A stretch of 64,000 nucleotides of DNA, from positions 124,001 through 188,000 of the forward strand of contig NZ_JMKY01000001.1 in assembly GCF_000686585.1 (NCBI RefSeq), in the 5' to 3' direction. Below, one piece after another: positions 42,607-56,825 of the stretch (its first letter is position 1; each line of letters opens with the position of its first letter). This DNA comes from Mycoplasmopsis lipofaciens ATCC 35015 (GTDB taxonomy: Bacteria > Bacillota_I > Bacilli_A > Mycoplasmatales > Metamycoplasmataceae). A model generated the notes under the pieces. It saw nothing but the letters and a program-made list of their open reading frames with translations. It was not told where the DNA came from and searched no databases. A program made the position numbers and the translations under genes.

Positions 42607-43233
42607 ATGTTACATTTATTAGAACATCCGATAATAAAAATTAAATTAACTAGTATGAGAGATAAAAATGCAAATCATTCTAGATTTAGAAGAAATTTAA
42701 ATGAAATTGCTTCATTAATGGTTTTTGAAGTTTTAAGAAATTATCAAACTAAAAAAAGAACAATTACAACACCATTAAATATGAAATATGATGGCTATGA
42801 TTTTGATAAGGAAATAGTTTTTGTTCCAATTTTAAGAGCTGGATTAGGTATGACTGATGGTTTGTTAGAATTAGTGCCTGAGGCTAGAGTTGGACATATA
42901 GGTTTATATCGTGATGAAATTACTCATCAACCAAAAACTTATTACTATAAAATGCCTGAAATTGATAAAGATAGTTCAATTTTTGTTGTTGATCCTATGC
43001 TTGCAACAGGAAACTCAGCAGTAGATGCAATTCAAAAGCTTAAAGATGATGGTTTTACAAACATACAATTAGTTTGTTTGGTTGGCTGCCCTGAGGGTGT
43101 TAAAAAAGTTGAAAACACTTTTGGAAAAGATTTTAATATTTATTTAGCATCATTAGACTCTAAGTTGAATGATAACAAATATATAGAACCTGGTTTAGGA
43201 GATGCGGGGGACAGAATATTTGGAACCAAATAG
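42607..43233 (+). CDS. upp: Uracil phosphoribosyltransferase
   Basis: Upp salvages uracil to UMP using PRPP, essential where pyrimidines are not made. The 208 residues include FVPILRAGLGMTDGLLELVPEARVGHIG and the PRPP loop VVDPMLATGNSA, then the C-terminal PGLGDAGDRIFGT. GAAAGGA precedes the ATG. The last 32 bases overlap the next gene. Confidence 0.98.
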   Translation: MLHLLEHPIIKIKLTSMRDKNANHSRFRRNLNEIASLMVFEVLRNYQTKKRTITTPLNMKYDGYDFDKEIVFVPILRAGLGMTDGLLELVPEARVGHIGLYRDEITHQPKTYYYKMPEIDKDSSIFVVDPMLATGNSAVDAIQKLKDDGFTNIQLVCLVGCPEGVKKVENTFGKDFNIYLASLDSKLNDNKYIEPGLGDAGDRIFGTK

Positions 43234-43945
43234 TTTATTCTACAAAAAACCAGTTGTTTTAAAAATTACACAAACAGGTTTGCTTTTAACTTTAGCCATT
43301 TTGTTAAATTTTATTGGAAGTAAATTTTTACCTTTTGGTTATTTTTTAAAATTTGATTTTTCTTTAATTGCAATTTTAATTGCATTTCATTATGTAGGTT
43401 TTTTTTATGGATTATCAATAATAATATTACTATTTATAATAGGTCCTGCATATAGTACATTAGGGTATGATTCTGCTGGCATATTGGGAAATGGCATATT
43501 AGCTATCATGCAAATTATATTTTCTTTAACATTTTTTATCTCTTTTAAATTTTTTAAATACCGTAAGATGAAACAAAATATTAATATAGAAAATCTTGAT
43601 GACAAAAATAAAAGCATTATTAAATGAGAGTTAATTACTCTTTTAATATGTTTAATTATTTCTTCTACTATAACAATTACTATTATGTTAGTTTTAAATA
43701 CTTTTATTACTACCCCACTTTATTTTTATTTATTTAAAATTACAAAATCACCTTTTTTAACTTCTTTTTTATTAGAGTATCATAAAGTTAAATACATGTT
43801 TTTTAATAGTAATAATTATTTTTTAGGATCATTTTTATTATATTTTGTGTTTAATTTAATCAATTTAACTGTAAATGCAATATTAATCTATACATTTATG
43901 TCCATTAATACCAAAACCAATTTTTTAAAAATTAAAAATTACTAA
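43202..43945 (+). CDS. ECF transporter S component, possibly RibU-like
   Basis: A 247-residue protein with about six membrane helices. The LKFDFSLIAILIAFHYVGFFYGL stretch resembles the FLK-D-S pattern of riboflavin-type S components, which bind a vitamin and join the EcfAA'T energising module. The substrate is a guess. The start is uncertain: ATG 43202 sits too near its AGGAG, and TTG 43220 has GGGGG at better spacing. It overlaps upp. One TGA is Trp. Confidence 0.65.
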
Positions 43946-43963
43946 AATACATTAAGGAGAATT

Positions 43964-46305
<2,342 letters not shown>

Positions 46306-46309
<4 letters not shown>

Positions 46310-46352
46310 AACCCCTTAAAAGTAATATATTTTTGCTTTTTTGGAGTTTTTT
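46306..46352 (+). terminator. Terminator of leuS
   Basis: An imperfect stem of about 12 pairs (three mismatches), from the leuS stop to GGAG, followed by T6. Confidence 0.6.
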
Positions 46353-46391
46353 CTATTTATTATAAAATATAAATAAATAATTTGATTATTT

Positions 46392-46418
46392 TTGGCACTC
46401 TTTGAAATAAAGTGCTAA
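46392..46418 (+). promoter_or_regulatory. CIRCE operator of lon
   Basis: TTGGCACTC, 9 bases, AAGTGCTAA matches the CIRCE consensus (TTAGCACTC-N9-GAGTGCTAA) with two changes. HrcA binds CIRCE and represses heat-shock genes. TTGGCA (46392-46397) and TAAAAT (46416-46421) can serve as -35 and -10, so HrcA binding would block the promoter. Confidence 0.85.
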
Positions 46419-46445
46419 AATATTTATTATATCTATGGAGGTAAT

Positions 46446-49247
46446 ATGACAAAATTAAAAGAAAAAATGTTATTAATCGATATAAATAATAAAAAATTAA
46501 AGCAATTGGTAATCTTACCAACTGAAAAAATTACTTTGGAAGTAGAACCATATGGTAATTTCTGAACAATGGAATATCTAAATCAATTGGTAGATTTGTA
46601 TCAAAAAATTGATAAAAATAAGAAAAATCAAAAATTAGAATCATTATTTATGGTTTATTTTGATAGTTCTGACAAAGGATTTGATATTAATAATATAAAA
46701 GTTAAATCTGAAATTTCTTATTGTAAATTAAACGAAATAACTAAAGTAAAAGGTAAAAATAAATTTTTACTTTCAATTGAATGTAAGGATGTACATTTAA
46801 TTGATAATTCTTCAATTATGACTATGAATGATAGTAAGGCTAAAAATATTTATAACGATGCTGCATATTGTACCTCACTAGATGTAAAAAACTATTTACC
46901 ATTTACAGAAGAAGAAATAACAGATCCAAATTTTTCAACAATGGATTATATGACTAATAATATGAGCGCTTTAGAAGAAGCGATAACAGTTTTAGTAGAA
47001 TCTCATTTGTGACCAAAATGTGTTAAATATAGATTAATTCAAAGTGGAATGAAATATACATCTGAAGAATGAATTAATACTGTTTTAACAGCATCAGCTG
47101 ATAATACAGATGGATTCGAAAACCCAGGAGCTATTGTTGTTCCTTTAGCTTTATATTCTGTTGCAGGAAATCGAGAAAGATATGAGATTATTTCATCAAA
47201 ATCAATTATTGAACAATTAAATATTGTTAAAAAAATTCTTGAAGGATTTTATAACTTAACGGATTTTACACCTAAGGAAAAAGCAATTTTTTCAAAAATC
47301 AAATTGTATAAATCTTTTTCTAAAAAAAGTGCTAATAAAAAAACAGATGTAAGTAATGAAATTAAAAAATTAAATAAAAGTGATAAGTCAAAAGAAACTA
47401 AAGATTATATTTACGAAAATATTTTAGAAGATGAAATTAATAAAAAAGTAAAAAATAATTTAGAAAGACAACAAAAAGAATTTTTATTGCTTGAAAAAAT
47501 GAAAGCAATTAAAGAAAGTCTAAATGAGACTTCACCAGAATCTGATAGTGATGATGAAGTGTTCAGTAAATTGTTGTCAAATAAAAAAACTAAAATGATT
47601 TTCCCAGATTCAGTTCTTAAATTAATTACTTCGGAAAAAGATAGATTAAAATCAATGATGTCTGGTACACCTGATGCAAATATTACTCAAGCATATTTGA
47701 ATGTGTTAAAACAATTACCATGAAGAAAAGTAGAAATTGAAACATTGGATATCAAAAAAGCTCGTGAAGTATTAGATAAAAATCATTATGGTTTAAAAGA
47801 GGTTAAAGAACGGATAATTGAATATCTTTCATTGATTATCAATCATAAAAACACCATTCTCAATGGTAAAGATAGTTCTTTAATTAATTTAGATAAAAAT
47901 CATCAAATTGATATGAATTTATTTAAGGAAGATTCTCAAGGTGCAAAAGTACAAAAAGAATATAATAATGTTCCAATATTAACATTAGTTGGTCCTCCAG
48001 GTACTGGTAAAACATCATTAGCACGAGCAATTGCAGAAGCCTTAAATAAGAGTTATATTAAAATTAGTTTAGGTGGTGTCCATGATGAATCTGAAATAAG
48101 AGGACATAGAAGAACTTATGTTGGTGCAATGCCAGGTAAAATTATTAAAGCAATTCAAAGAGCTAATGTATCCAATCCTCTTATTTTATTAGATGAAATA
48201 GATAAAATGAGTTCAGATTTCAAAGGAGATCCATCATCAGCTATGTTGGAAGTTTTAGATCCTGAACAAAATACCAAATTTCAAGATAATTATTTAGAAC
48301 ATGAATATGATTTATCTAAAGTGATGTTTATAGCAACAGCAAATTATTATGAAAACATACCTGCGCCATTATTAGATCGTGTTGAAATTATTGAATTAAA
48401 TAGTTATACAATTAATGAAAAAATTAAAATAGCTAAAGAACATTTAATAGATGCTACAACAAGACAAGCAAGTATTACTCCAAAACAATTCCAAATCGAT
48501 GATGAAACTATTGAATTTATTATTAAATTTTATACCGCTGAAGCTGGCGTACGTGGATTAAAGAGATGTTTTGATAAAATAGCACGTAAAATAGTTACAA
48601 GGATTGTTGCTGGTGAAAAACTTGATGAATTTGTTATAAATAAACACAATATTCAAGATTTACTTGGAACACCTAAATTTAGTGAAGATATGCAAAATAA
48701 AGAACCACAAATTGGTGTAGTTAATGGTTTAGCATATACTTCAATAGGTGGAACAACATTACAAATAGAAGTAAGTCCTTTTGCAAGTAAAAGTGGTGGA
48801 ATTAAATTAACAGGTTCGCTTAAAGATGTTATGAAAGAGTCTGCTAATATTGCATTAACTTATGTTAGATCAAATGCTGAAAAATTTGGAATTGATTTTG
48901 ATTTTGATTCTCATGAAATTCATGTCCATGTGCCTGAGGGTGCTGTTCCTAAGGATGGACCAAGTGCGGGAGTTACATTTACAACAGCACTTATCTCAGC
49001 ATTATCGAATAAACCTGTTCCACAAGATATTGCAATGACAGGTGAAATAACATTACGAGGAAGAGTTTTAGAAATTGGCGGATTAAAAGAAAAATCATTT
49101 GCTGCATTCAAAAAAGGTGTAAAAACAGTGTTTATTCCAAAAAATAATGAAAAAAATTTAAAAGATATTCCTCATGAAGTTAAAGATGCAATAACGTTTG
49201 TTCCTGTTGAAAAATATGAACAAATTTATGACAAATTATTTAAATAA
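46446..49247 (+). CDS. lon: ATP-dependent protease Lon
   Basis: Lon degrades misfolded and regulatory proteins; in mycoplasmas it is a main quality-control protease. The 933 residues have an N-terminal substrate-binding region, Walker [21 protein letters not shown], and the Ser-Lys protease dyad in PKDGPSAG and GGLKEKS. A polar insert of about 45 residues precedes the ATPase. TGA codons are Trp. GGAGG lies ahead of the ATG. Control by HrcA is likely through the upstream CIRCE. Confidence 0.98.
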
Positions 49248-49269
49248 TCTCAATTTGAGATTATTTTTT
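49242..49269 (+). terminator. Terminator of lon
   Basis: A perfect 10-bp stem (49242-49251 with 49257-49266), overlapping the lon stop codon, and a T-run. Confidence 0.88.
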
Positions 49270-49270
49270 A

Positions 49271-49297
49271 ATAAAAAAATCTAACATATGTTAGATT
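49271..49297 (-). terminator. Terminator of msrA
   Basis: A perfect palindrome with 8-bp arms (49278-49297), followed on the minus strand by T7. Confidence 0.8.
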
Positions 49298-49299
49298 AA

Positions 49300-49770
49300 T
49301 TAAAACTTTATGTGACAAATTACATTTTTGTTTTTATCTGTATAATTTTGATGATATTCTTCTGCTAAATAATAATTTTTTAATTTTATAATTTCTGTAA
49401 CTATAGGTTTATTTAATTTTTGTTGATATTCATTAACTACCTGTTTAATTATTTTTAAGTCACTTGATATTTCATAATATATACCTGAACGATATTGTAT
49501 TCCAAAATCAGGTCCTTGGCGGTTTAATGTAGTTGGATCTATTGCATCAAATAATTTAATAATAATTTCGCTAAGAGAAATTTGATTTTCATCATAATAT
49601 ACTTCTGTTGTTTCTACAGCAGTGCTTTTTTCTTCTTTCAACATTTGGTATGTAGGATTTTCGATATTACTATTTGCATAACCTACAGTTGTGAAGATAA
49701 CGCCTTTAATAGTTTTAAAGTAGGCTTGAACACCTCAAAAACAACCACCAGCTAAGTAAATTCTTTTCAT
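49300..49770 (-). CDS. msrA: Peptide methionine sulfoxide reductase A
   Basis: MsrA repairs oxidised methionine (S-sulfoxide) in proteins. The 156 residues have the catalytic GGCFWGVQ at residues 8-15 with Cys10, one Trp of which is TGA. The segment that normally reads CSGxTGHAE is LKEEKSTAVE: the Glu is kept but the Gly-His are not. The C-terminal recycling Cys is near the end (VICHIKF). GAGG is upstream and overlaps the stop of the dUTPase gene. Confidence 0.92.
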
Positions 49771-49779
49771 TACTTACCT

Positions 49780-50271
49780 CTAATATTTATTTTGAATTCT
49801 TTCATAATTTTTTTTATTTTTTATTTCATATCATTCAGTTATCTCTTTTTCAGTATAACCTAACATTTTGGCAGCACCTAATGACATAGCTAACATTTGT
49901 CCAATGTTATATTTGTTTAAGTTATTAATGCCCGCAGATATTGTTGAAAATAAAGAACAAATTTGAACATTAATGTCTTCAGAAACGATTAGTGGTTCAA
50001 TCTCAGGATTAACATTTAATTTATATGCATATGAACCTAGAAAATGTAAAATATCAGCAAACTCCTCAAGTATTTTTTCTTTATTAATATTCTTATGTGC
50101 TTTTCAATATTTAAAAGATTGAACTTCATTTGCAAATTCTGCAGTTTCTACTAAAAGCGCAAGAGTTCACATTGTTTCTCATTCTTTATTAGTTATTTGT
50201 TTTAAATCGTTACGATTTTTAATAGCTTCATCAAGCTCTTTTTGCATTGTAAATATTCTTTTTAAATTCAT
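49780..50271 (-). CDS. Dimeric all-alpha dUTPase (dUTPase_2/MazG-like)
   Basis: This 163-residue helical protein has the paired acidic metal motifs of dimeric dUTPases: ETAEFANE near residue 42 and EEFADILHFLG near 69. These enzymes hydrolyse dUTP to dUMP, keeping uracil out of DNA. Six in-frame TGA codons encode Trp or it would be broken. It lies nine bases before msrA on the same strand. A general MazG pyrophosphatase is a less likely alternative. Confidence 0.82.
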
Positions 50272-50346
50272 AATTTTATTATAATAATATTTTTCTTTTA
50301 TCATAATAAAATATATTGTTTTCTTGCGGATTGAAAAAAGATTATA

Positions 50347-51009
50347 TTATCTCAATGAAAATTCTTGGTGAAAGAATTTAAAATAATCAGGATGTATATA
50401 ATATTTACCTGCAATATTAATGCTATCATTATCATAACCAAACATTGTAATAACAACTATTTTTTGATAACCAAACATATTGTCAACGTCTTCATATTCC
50501 AATGAATATACCAAATTATTCAAATTCTTGTTTTTAATTAATTTATTTAGAATAGACTTAGATAAATCTATTTTTTTATCAAAATTAATACTTTTTGTTG
50601 AAACATAAATTTCAGATTTAGCAATTATTTCATCATTACGATAATAATTTTTGTTGAATTTTCTAAAGTCTTTAACAAGACTTAAATGTTTTTGTTGAAT
50701 TCAATTTGGCAATTCCTTGACTTTTTTATCTTCAATACCTTCTTGTTTTGTACAATTTAATAAAAAACTAAGAGGTTTTATAAGATTATGAAAATTTTCA
50801 GCAGCAAAATGACCTTTTTTTGCAATTGAATAAGTTATTCCAAACGCTTCAAGTTTTTGATAAGCTGCTACAACAATACTTCTAGAGCAATCAAAACGCA
50901 TCATAAGACGATGTTCCGATGGCATGATTCCATTAGTTTTTACTTTTCCGGTTTTGATTAGGTTTAATAAGTATTCCATAATCATTTGAATTTTGTTTTT
51001 TGTTCCCAT
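50347..51009 (-). CDS. GntR-family transcriptional regulator
   Basis: The 220-residue protein begins with a GntR winged helix-turn-helix (MPSEHRLMMRFDCSRSIVVAAYQKLEAFGI near residues 29-58). The C-terminal half resembles a UTRA-type effector domain of the HutC subgroup, though weakly. Such regulators often sense sugar phosphates, so the nag/PTS genes are possible targets, but none is adjacent. It stands alone upstream of the dUTPase gene with a 75-base gap. Confidence 0.8.
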
Positions 51010-51204
51010 AAGTTGGTTTAATTATATATAAATAATTTTTATATTTTTAAACATTTCAATATTTTAAAATTATTTTCTTATCCAATTGTTTATAAACAAC
51101 TTTTGATTTTTTTATATACATAATACTGAAAATTACAATTGAAAAATCTTGCTTTAAAAATCATTTGGTATTATTTAAGTTAATAAGAAATAATGTCATT
51201 TAAA

Positions 51205-51254
51205 TATAAAAAATCACAATAGTTCATTTTAACAAATTTGAACTACTGTGATTT
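51205..51254 (-). terminator. Terminator of the nif3-rpoD-dnaG unit
   Basis: A 16-bp stem (51211-51226 with 51239-51254) has one position that pairs (as G-U) only in minus-strand RNA, and minus-strand T6 follows. The rest of the gap 51010-51204 holds no gene that I see. Confidence 0.8.
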
Positions 51255-51263
51255 TGTATTACA

Positions 51264-52046
51264 TTATTTAGTTATATTTATATAGAGTTCGTCAATTTTA
51301 ACTATTTCAATATTAGTTAAATGAAATTTAGTTTTTAATTGTTTATATATATCATATGTGAAAACTTCTTCATCTAGGTGTGGTATTTCAATTATTTTTG
51401 CATTAGTTTCTTTGTAAACAATTCAATCACTTCATTTAATATCGCTTGTAATAAATAAGTCAATGCCTTCACTGTTTAATTTGTTTATTTCTGCAACATA
51501 ACCTGAACCAGATAAAAAGGCTATTTTATTATAAATTGTATTCATATTATTTGTATCAATATTTGTTCTAAATGATTTATAACCAAAAGTACTGTTTATT
51601 AGATTAATAATATTATTTGGTGTTGTAGAGTATTGTATTAAACAAGGGTATTGTTTTTCATATTTTATTTTAAATTTATCTAAATTTAAAAAATTAACTA
51701 TTTGGTGACTAGTTCCATTTATGTCATTGTCATAATTAGTATGACAAGCAATTACATTTATTCTTTTTGCTTTTAATATTTGTAATATTTTTTCTTTATA
51801 TGGAGCTTTAATTTGTTCATCTTCTCATGTTTCTTCAAATTTAAAAGGGTGATGTGTAATAATTAAATTAGCATTTATTTGAAGAGCTTTATTAATTACT
51901 TCGCTAGTTAAATCTAAGGCAACAACAACACCTCTAAGTTTCTCAGACAAATTAAATTTTACAGAAAATCCACTAGGATCTCAAATTTCTTTATTATCCA
52001 ATGGATATTTTTCTAATAAATATTTAGTTATTTTTCTAATTTGCAT
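51264..52046 (-). CDS. Nif3-like dinuclear metal protein (DUF34, YqfO family)
   Basis: The 260-residue protein has the Nif3 metal site: THHPF near residue 66, CHTNYDN near 102, and a late HLDEE segment. The family binds two metals; a GTP cyclohydrolase-like activity or metal insertion has been proposed. In Firmicutes it also sits near rpoD. It starts one base after the rpoD stop, so it is probably co-translated. TGA codons are Trp. Confidence 0.88.
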
Positions 52047-52047
52047 T

Positions 52048-53427
52048 CTATCTAAAATAATCTTTAAGAAATTTATTTTTTCTTGTATTGCTTTTAATTT
52101 TTCTTAATATTTTATTTTCAATTTGTCTAATTCTTTCTTTAGAAACACCTCTCTCTTCTGCTAATTCTTCTAATGAGTGCACTCTAAATCTAAGTCCGTT
52201 TTCATCATGACCAACACCATAACGTTTACAAATTAAATTATATTCTTCAGTTTCCAAGGTTTCTTCTAATATTTTGTTTAATGATTCTTGTAATTCTTCT
52301 TTGGCGGCATAATCAACGGGGTTTACAACGCTTTCATCTTTAACAAAATCACTAAATGATGAATCATTTTCTTTTCCTATTTGTTTATCCAAACTCACGG
52401 GATCAATATTAATTTTTCTAATATATCTAACTTTTTCTGCTGTATAGCCATTACCATATTTTTCTGCAATTTGTTCATCTGTAGGTTCGGTATCTAATTC
52501 TTGTTGTAATTCACGTTCTATTTTGGTTATTTTATTGATAGTTTCAACCATATGAACTGGAACACGAATTGTTCTAGCTTGATCAGCAACAGCACGAGTG
52601 ATAGCTTGACGTATTCATCATGTTGCATATGTTGAAAATTTAAATCCTTTGCTTACATTATATTTTTGAACAGCTTTTACTATTCCAGAGTTACCTTCAC
52701 TAATTAAATCAATAAAACTCAAACCTCTATTTTTATATTTTTTAGCATTGTTTATAACAAGACGTAAATTTCTTTTAATTAGTTTATCTCTTGCTCTTTT
52801 TCCTCTAAAGCCACCCTTTTCCATTTCAGTGGCTAATTTTTTTTCTTCTTCATGTGTTAGCAGTTTTCCGTATTTACCTATTCAACGCATATATCATTTA
52901 ACAATGTCGTTGGTCTCAGTAAGTTTATTAGTTAAATCTTGTTTTTTTACTTTATTTTTATCATCACTTAATATAACTTCTTCATGATCATAAAATTCTA
53001 AATCTAAATCTTCATCGTCTTCATTTTTTGATCTTTTATGTGAATCTTCATCATCTTCATAATCATCAATATTGTATTCATCACCGTCATCATCAATATC
53101 TACATCAATAATATCATCATTGATAATTTCGTCTTCTGAGTCTAAAAGTTCTTTTTCATCATCGTTTTTTTCTAAGTGATCAGGTAATTCGTTTTCAAGA
53201 TCATCAATTGAAACATCATCCAAGTCTCCATCATCATTTTCATCTTCAATAATTCCTTGATTAAATAATTCTGATAGAACTTCGTCCATTAAATCATCTG
53301 GAATTTCAATTTTAACTTGATCTAAATATTCATATATTTCACTTTGAGTTATTTTATTTTTTTTGAGCGATTTAGCATATTTTTTAATCATTGAAATCGC
53401 AGTTTTTATGTCGTGTTTTTTATTCAT
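52048..53427 (-). CDS. rpoD: RNA polymerase primary sigma factor
   Basis: The 459-residue housekeeping sigma factor. Region 1.1-like helices are at residues 1-70, then a very acidic Asp/Glu linker (about 75-150). Region 2 has [20 protein letters not shown] and [16 protein letters not shown], region 3 follows, and region 4 ends with [19 protein letters not shown]. It sits four bases after dnaG, as in the dnaG-rpoD block of Firmicutes. TGA codons are Trp. Confidence 0.97.
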
Positions 53428-53431
53428 TATC

Positions 53432-55303
53432 TCACCTTTTTTTTATCTTTCTGATCTTTTCACTAAAGTCTTTAAAAATCTTTTTATCTTTAGCTAATGT
53501 ATTTACCATTGTTTTTGATGATTCGCAAAACTTTTTATCAGCTTCTCTTTGACAAAGTTTATACAATTCCTCGAAATTTTGTTTTTTAATCTCCTCTGTT
53601 TTCATATTTAAAGAGAAATCTCGAACAATTATATCATATTGATCATTTTGTAATTTGTGTTTTAATTTTATCAATTCGTCTTTATTATTATTTATTATTT
53701 TGTTATATTTCTCATCTTTTTCGATAAAATCATCATAATTTATCAAGTCTAAATTTTTCTTTTTTTCTTTTTCTATAAATAAAGGTATTAAATCTGGATA
53801 AGTTAATAAAATATAAAAAAGTCTATCTACTCAATCTATTTTTTCAATATCATTCTTTTTTGGATTAGCTATTTTTAATTTTGCAGTTTTGTTTGTTTCT
53901 TGAAAAATTAAATTTTCATAATTTTCAACTAGTTCTGGATAATTAGGATTATAAAATAATTCTTCGTTTTCAAATGGAACATAATTTTCATCTGGTAAAT
54001 ATATTTCTTGTGAATTATATTGTCCAATTTCTGTCACTTTTTGTTTTACTTCAATATCAAATTTAAATTCACTTTTAATTTTGCTTTTATAATAATTTTG
54101 AATATCTAATTTCTTATATTGTAAATATTCTACAAATTCTTTACAAAAATTGACGATTGAATCTATTTTATTGTTGTTAAAGGCAATTAAGTTATAGTAT
54201 TTAGACAAATATTCATAAATAAAATCCAAAGCGTTTGTAGCGTTTTTTATTAGATTTTTTAAATATTCTTCGCCATATTTAGTTAGTATTTCATCCGGAT
54301 CTTGACGAGTACTATTTTGAACAATTTTGACATCTATTCCATGACTAATTAAAAACTTGGCTGATTTTAATGTTGCACTAATACCCGCATCATCACCATC
54401 TAAAAACAATGTTATTTTTTTATTTTTTAACAACGAAAAATGCTTAGGTGTTAATGCAGTACCCATTAAACTAACAACATTTTTTATTCCTATTTTGTAA
54501 AGCGCAATAACATCAAATTGTCCTTCGCAAATAATTATTTCCTTATCATTTTCTTGTGATGCATTAAAATAGTTATATAAAATATTTGATTTTTTAAATA
54601 AATTACTTTCACTACTATTAAGATATTTAGGTTTTTCATCATTAATTATTGTCCTAGCACTAAAGGCAACAATTTTGTTTTCACTATTTCGGATTGCGAA
54701 AGTTATACGTTTGTTAAATATTTGATTTTTATTGTTAGCATTTATTAAACTTGCTTTTACTAATAAATCTGGACTATTTTTAAGTTCTTTTTCAAAAACA
54801 GACTCAAAATTCTCGCCTGATGCAAAACCTATATCAAATTTTTGAATTATTTCGGGGTTTAAATTTCTTTCATTATAAAAATTTTTAATAATGTTGTTTT
54901 TATTTTTATTAAATTCTAATTTAAAATATGAATTAGCTTTTTCTAAAATATCAAAAATTTTGACATCTTCTTCAGAATATCTTGCTGATTGATATTCAAT
55001 ATAATTATCAATATCTAATTCAATATTTAATTTATCAGCCAATAATTTTAATGCTTCATAAAAAGAGATTTTTTTATATTTTTGAATAAACGTTACAACA
55101 TTACCTCCTGCATTGCAAGCAAAACATTTGAAAATTTGTTTTCTAGGCTCAATATTCATTGAAGGGTTTGTATCTTGATGAAATGGGCATACTGAAACAT
55201 AACTTTGACCTTTTTTTGTCAAAGTTAAAAATGAGCCAACAATATCAACTATGTCTGTGTTAGATATTATTTTGTCAATTTGTTCCTGTGATATTTTTTT
55301 CAT
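53432..55303 (-). CDS. dnaG: DNA primase
   Basis: DnaG makes RNA primers for replication. The 623 residues have the N-terminal zinc finger (CPFHQDTNPSMN ... CFACNAGGN), the RNA polymerase core with TOPRIM motifs ICEGQFDVIALY and LFLDGDDAG, and a divergent C-terminal helicase-binding part. An in-frame TGA at 53831-53833 is Trp, so the segment 53432-53746 is the tail of this protein and not a separate gene. rpoD follows four bases later. Confidence 0.96.
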
Positions 55304-55330
55304 CTTGTTTATTCCTTATATTTATAGTGT

Positions 55331-56692
55331 TTATAAACTTTCTATAAGTTTATCAATTGGAATTCTTTTTTGTTCCATTGTATCTCTATCACGTATTGTG
55401 ATGCAATTATCATTTAATGTGTCGTAATCAACTGTAACACAAATTGGAGTTCCTATAGAATCTTGTCTTCTATATCTTTTACCAATTGAACCAGTTTCAT
55501 CATATGTTGCCATAATATTATTATCAATTAGTTTTTGATATATTTCGTTTGCTTTATCACTTAATTTTTTTACTAAAGGTAGTACAGCAACTTTATATGG
55601 TGCTAATTCTTTTGTAAAATGAAATACAATTCTAGATTCATTTTCAGAGATTTTTTCTTCATCATATGCGTCAATTAATAAAGAAAACATAAGTCTATCT
55701 AAACCCATTGATGGTTCAATAACAAATGGCACAAATTTTGTATTTGTTTGAGGATCTAAATATTCTAAATTTTCACCAGTAGCATTCATATGTGCTGTTA
55801 AATCATAATTTGTACGATTTGCAATACCTAATAATTCTCCTCAACCAAATGGAAATAAATATTCAATATCACTAGTGGCACTAGAATAATGTGCTAATTC
55901 TTTAACATCGTGTTTTCTTAAACGAATGTTTTCTTCTTTTAATCCAAGTTTTTTAACAAAATTTATTGACTTATTAATGTAGTAATTATGTATTTTGTCC
56001 GCTTCTTTTGGATCACAAAAAACTTCTAGTTCCATTTGTTCAAATTCTCTTGTTCTAAATATAAAATTCCCTGGAGTTACTTCATTTCTAAAACTTTTAC
56101 CTACTTGTCCAATACCCATTGGTAATTTTGAACGAGTGCTTCTTTGTACATTTTTAAAATTAACCATAATTCCTTGTGTGGTTTCAGGTCTTAGGTATAT
56201 TTTGCTTTTACTATCTTCTGTAACACCTTGTTTAGTTTCAAACATAAGATTAAATTTTTTAATTTCTGTTCATTCTGTTTTAACATTTTCATATTCTTTA
56301 AGATTTTTATCTAAATATTCTTTCATTTCAGCAAAACTCATAGTTTCTGGAATAATATTAGAATCTATTTCTTGTATCAGTTTGTCAGCTCTATATCTTT
56401 TTCCATTTGTTTTATTTTCAATTAATGGATCATTAAAGTTAGAAACATGTCCACTGGTTATTCAAATTTGTGGATTCATTAAAATCTTTGAATCTAATAA
56501 AAAGTTGCTTTTTTCTCTTTGTATAAATTCTTTTTTTCATTCACTTTCAATATTGTCTTTAAAAATTGTTCCAAGCGGTCCGTAGTCTCAAGTGTTTGCT
56601 AAACCACCATAAATTTCGCTTCCTTGAAAAACAAAACCCGCTGCTTTTAAATGATTAATTATAGTTGTTACATTTTTTTCTAAATTTTTCAT
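55331..56692 (-). CDS. glyS: Glycyl-tRNA synthetase (dimeric class II)
   Basis: GlyRS charges tRNA-Gly. The 453 residues are the eukaryote/Gram-positive dimeric type: YGGLANTWDYGPLG near residue 28, [15 protein letters not shown] (motif 1/2 region), [24 protein letters not shown], and [13 protein letters not shown] (motif 3). The anticodon-binding domain ends the protein. TGA codons are Trp. It is 27 bases ahead of dnaG, a conserved Firmicute order. Confidence 0.97.
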
Positions 56693-56728
56693 AAATTTCC
56701 TTAATTTTATATTTTTAATAAATAATAA

Positions 56729-56814
56729 AAAAACAAAGCCTATTTAATTGATATACATCTATTTATCACTTTGTTTTTATAGATATAAAAAAGCCTATTT
56801 TTTATTAAAATAGG
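56729..56814 (-). terminator. Tandem terminators after the coiled-coil gene
   Basis: On the minus strand the first stem is 8 bp (56794-56801 with 56807-56814) followed by C and T6. The second pairs 56729-56738 with 56769-56778 around a long loop, followed by T-rich sequence. Confidence 0.7.
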
Positions 56815-56825
56815 TATTTTTATTA

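Noticed and set aside
53432-53746. Separate small gene between rpoD and dnaG
   Set aside because: It is in frame with dnaG after reading the TGA at 53831-53833 as Trp, so it is the DnaG C-terminus.
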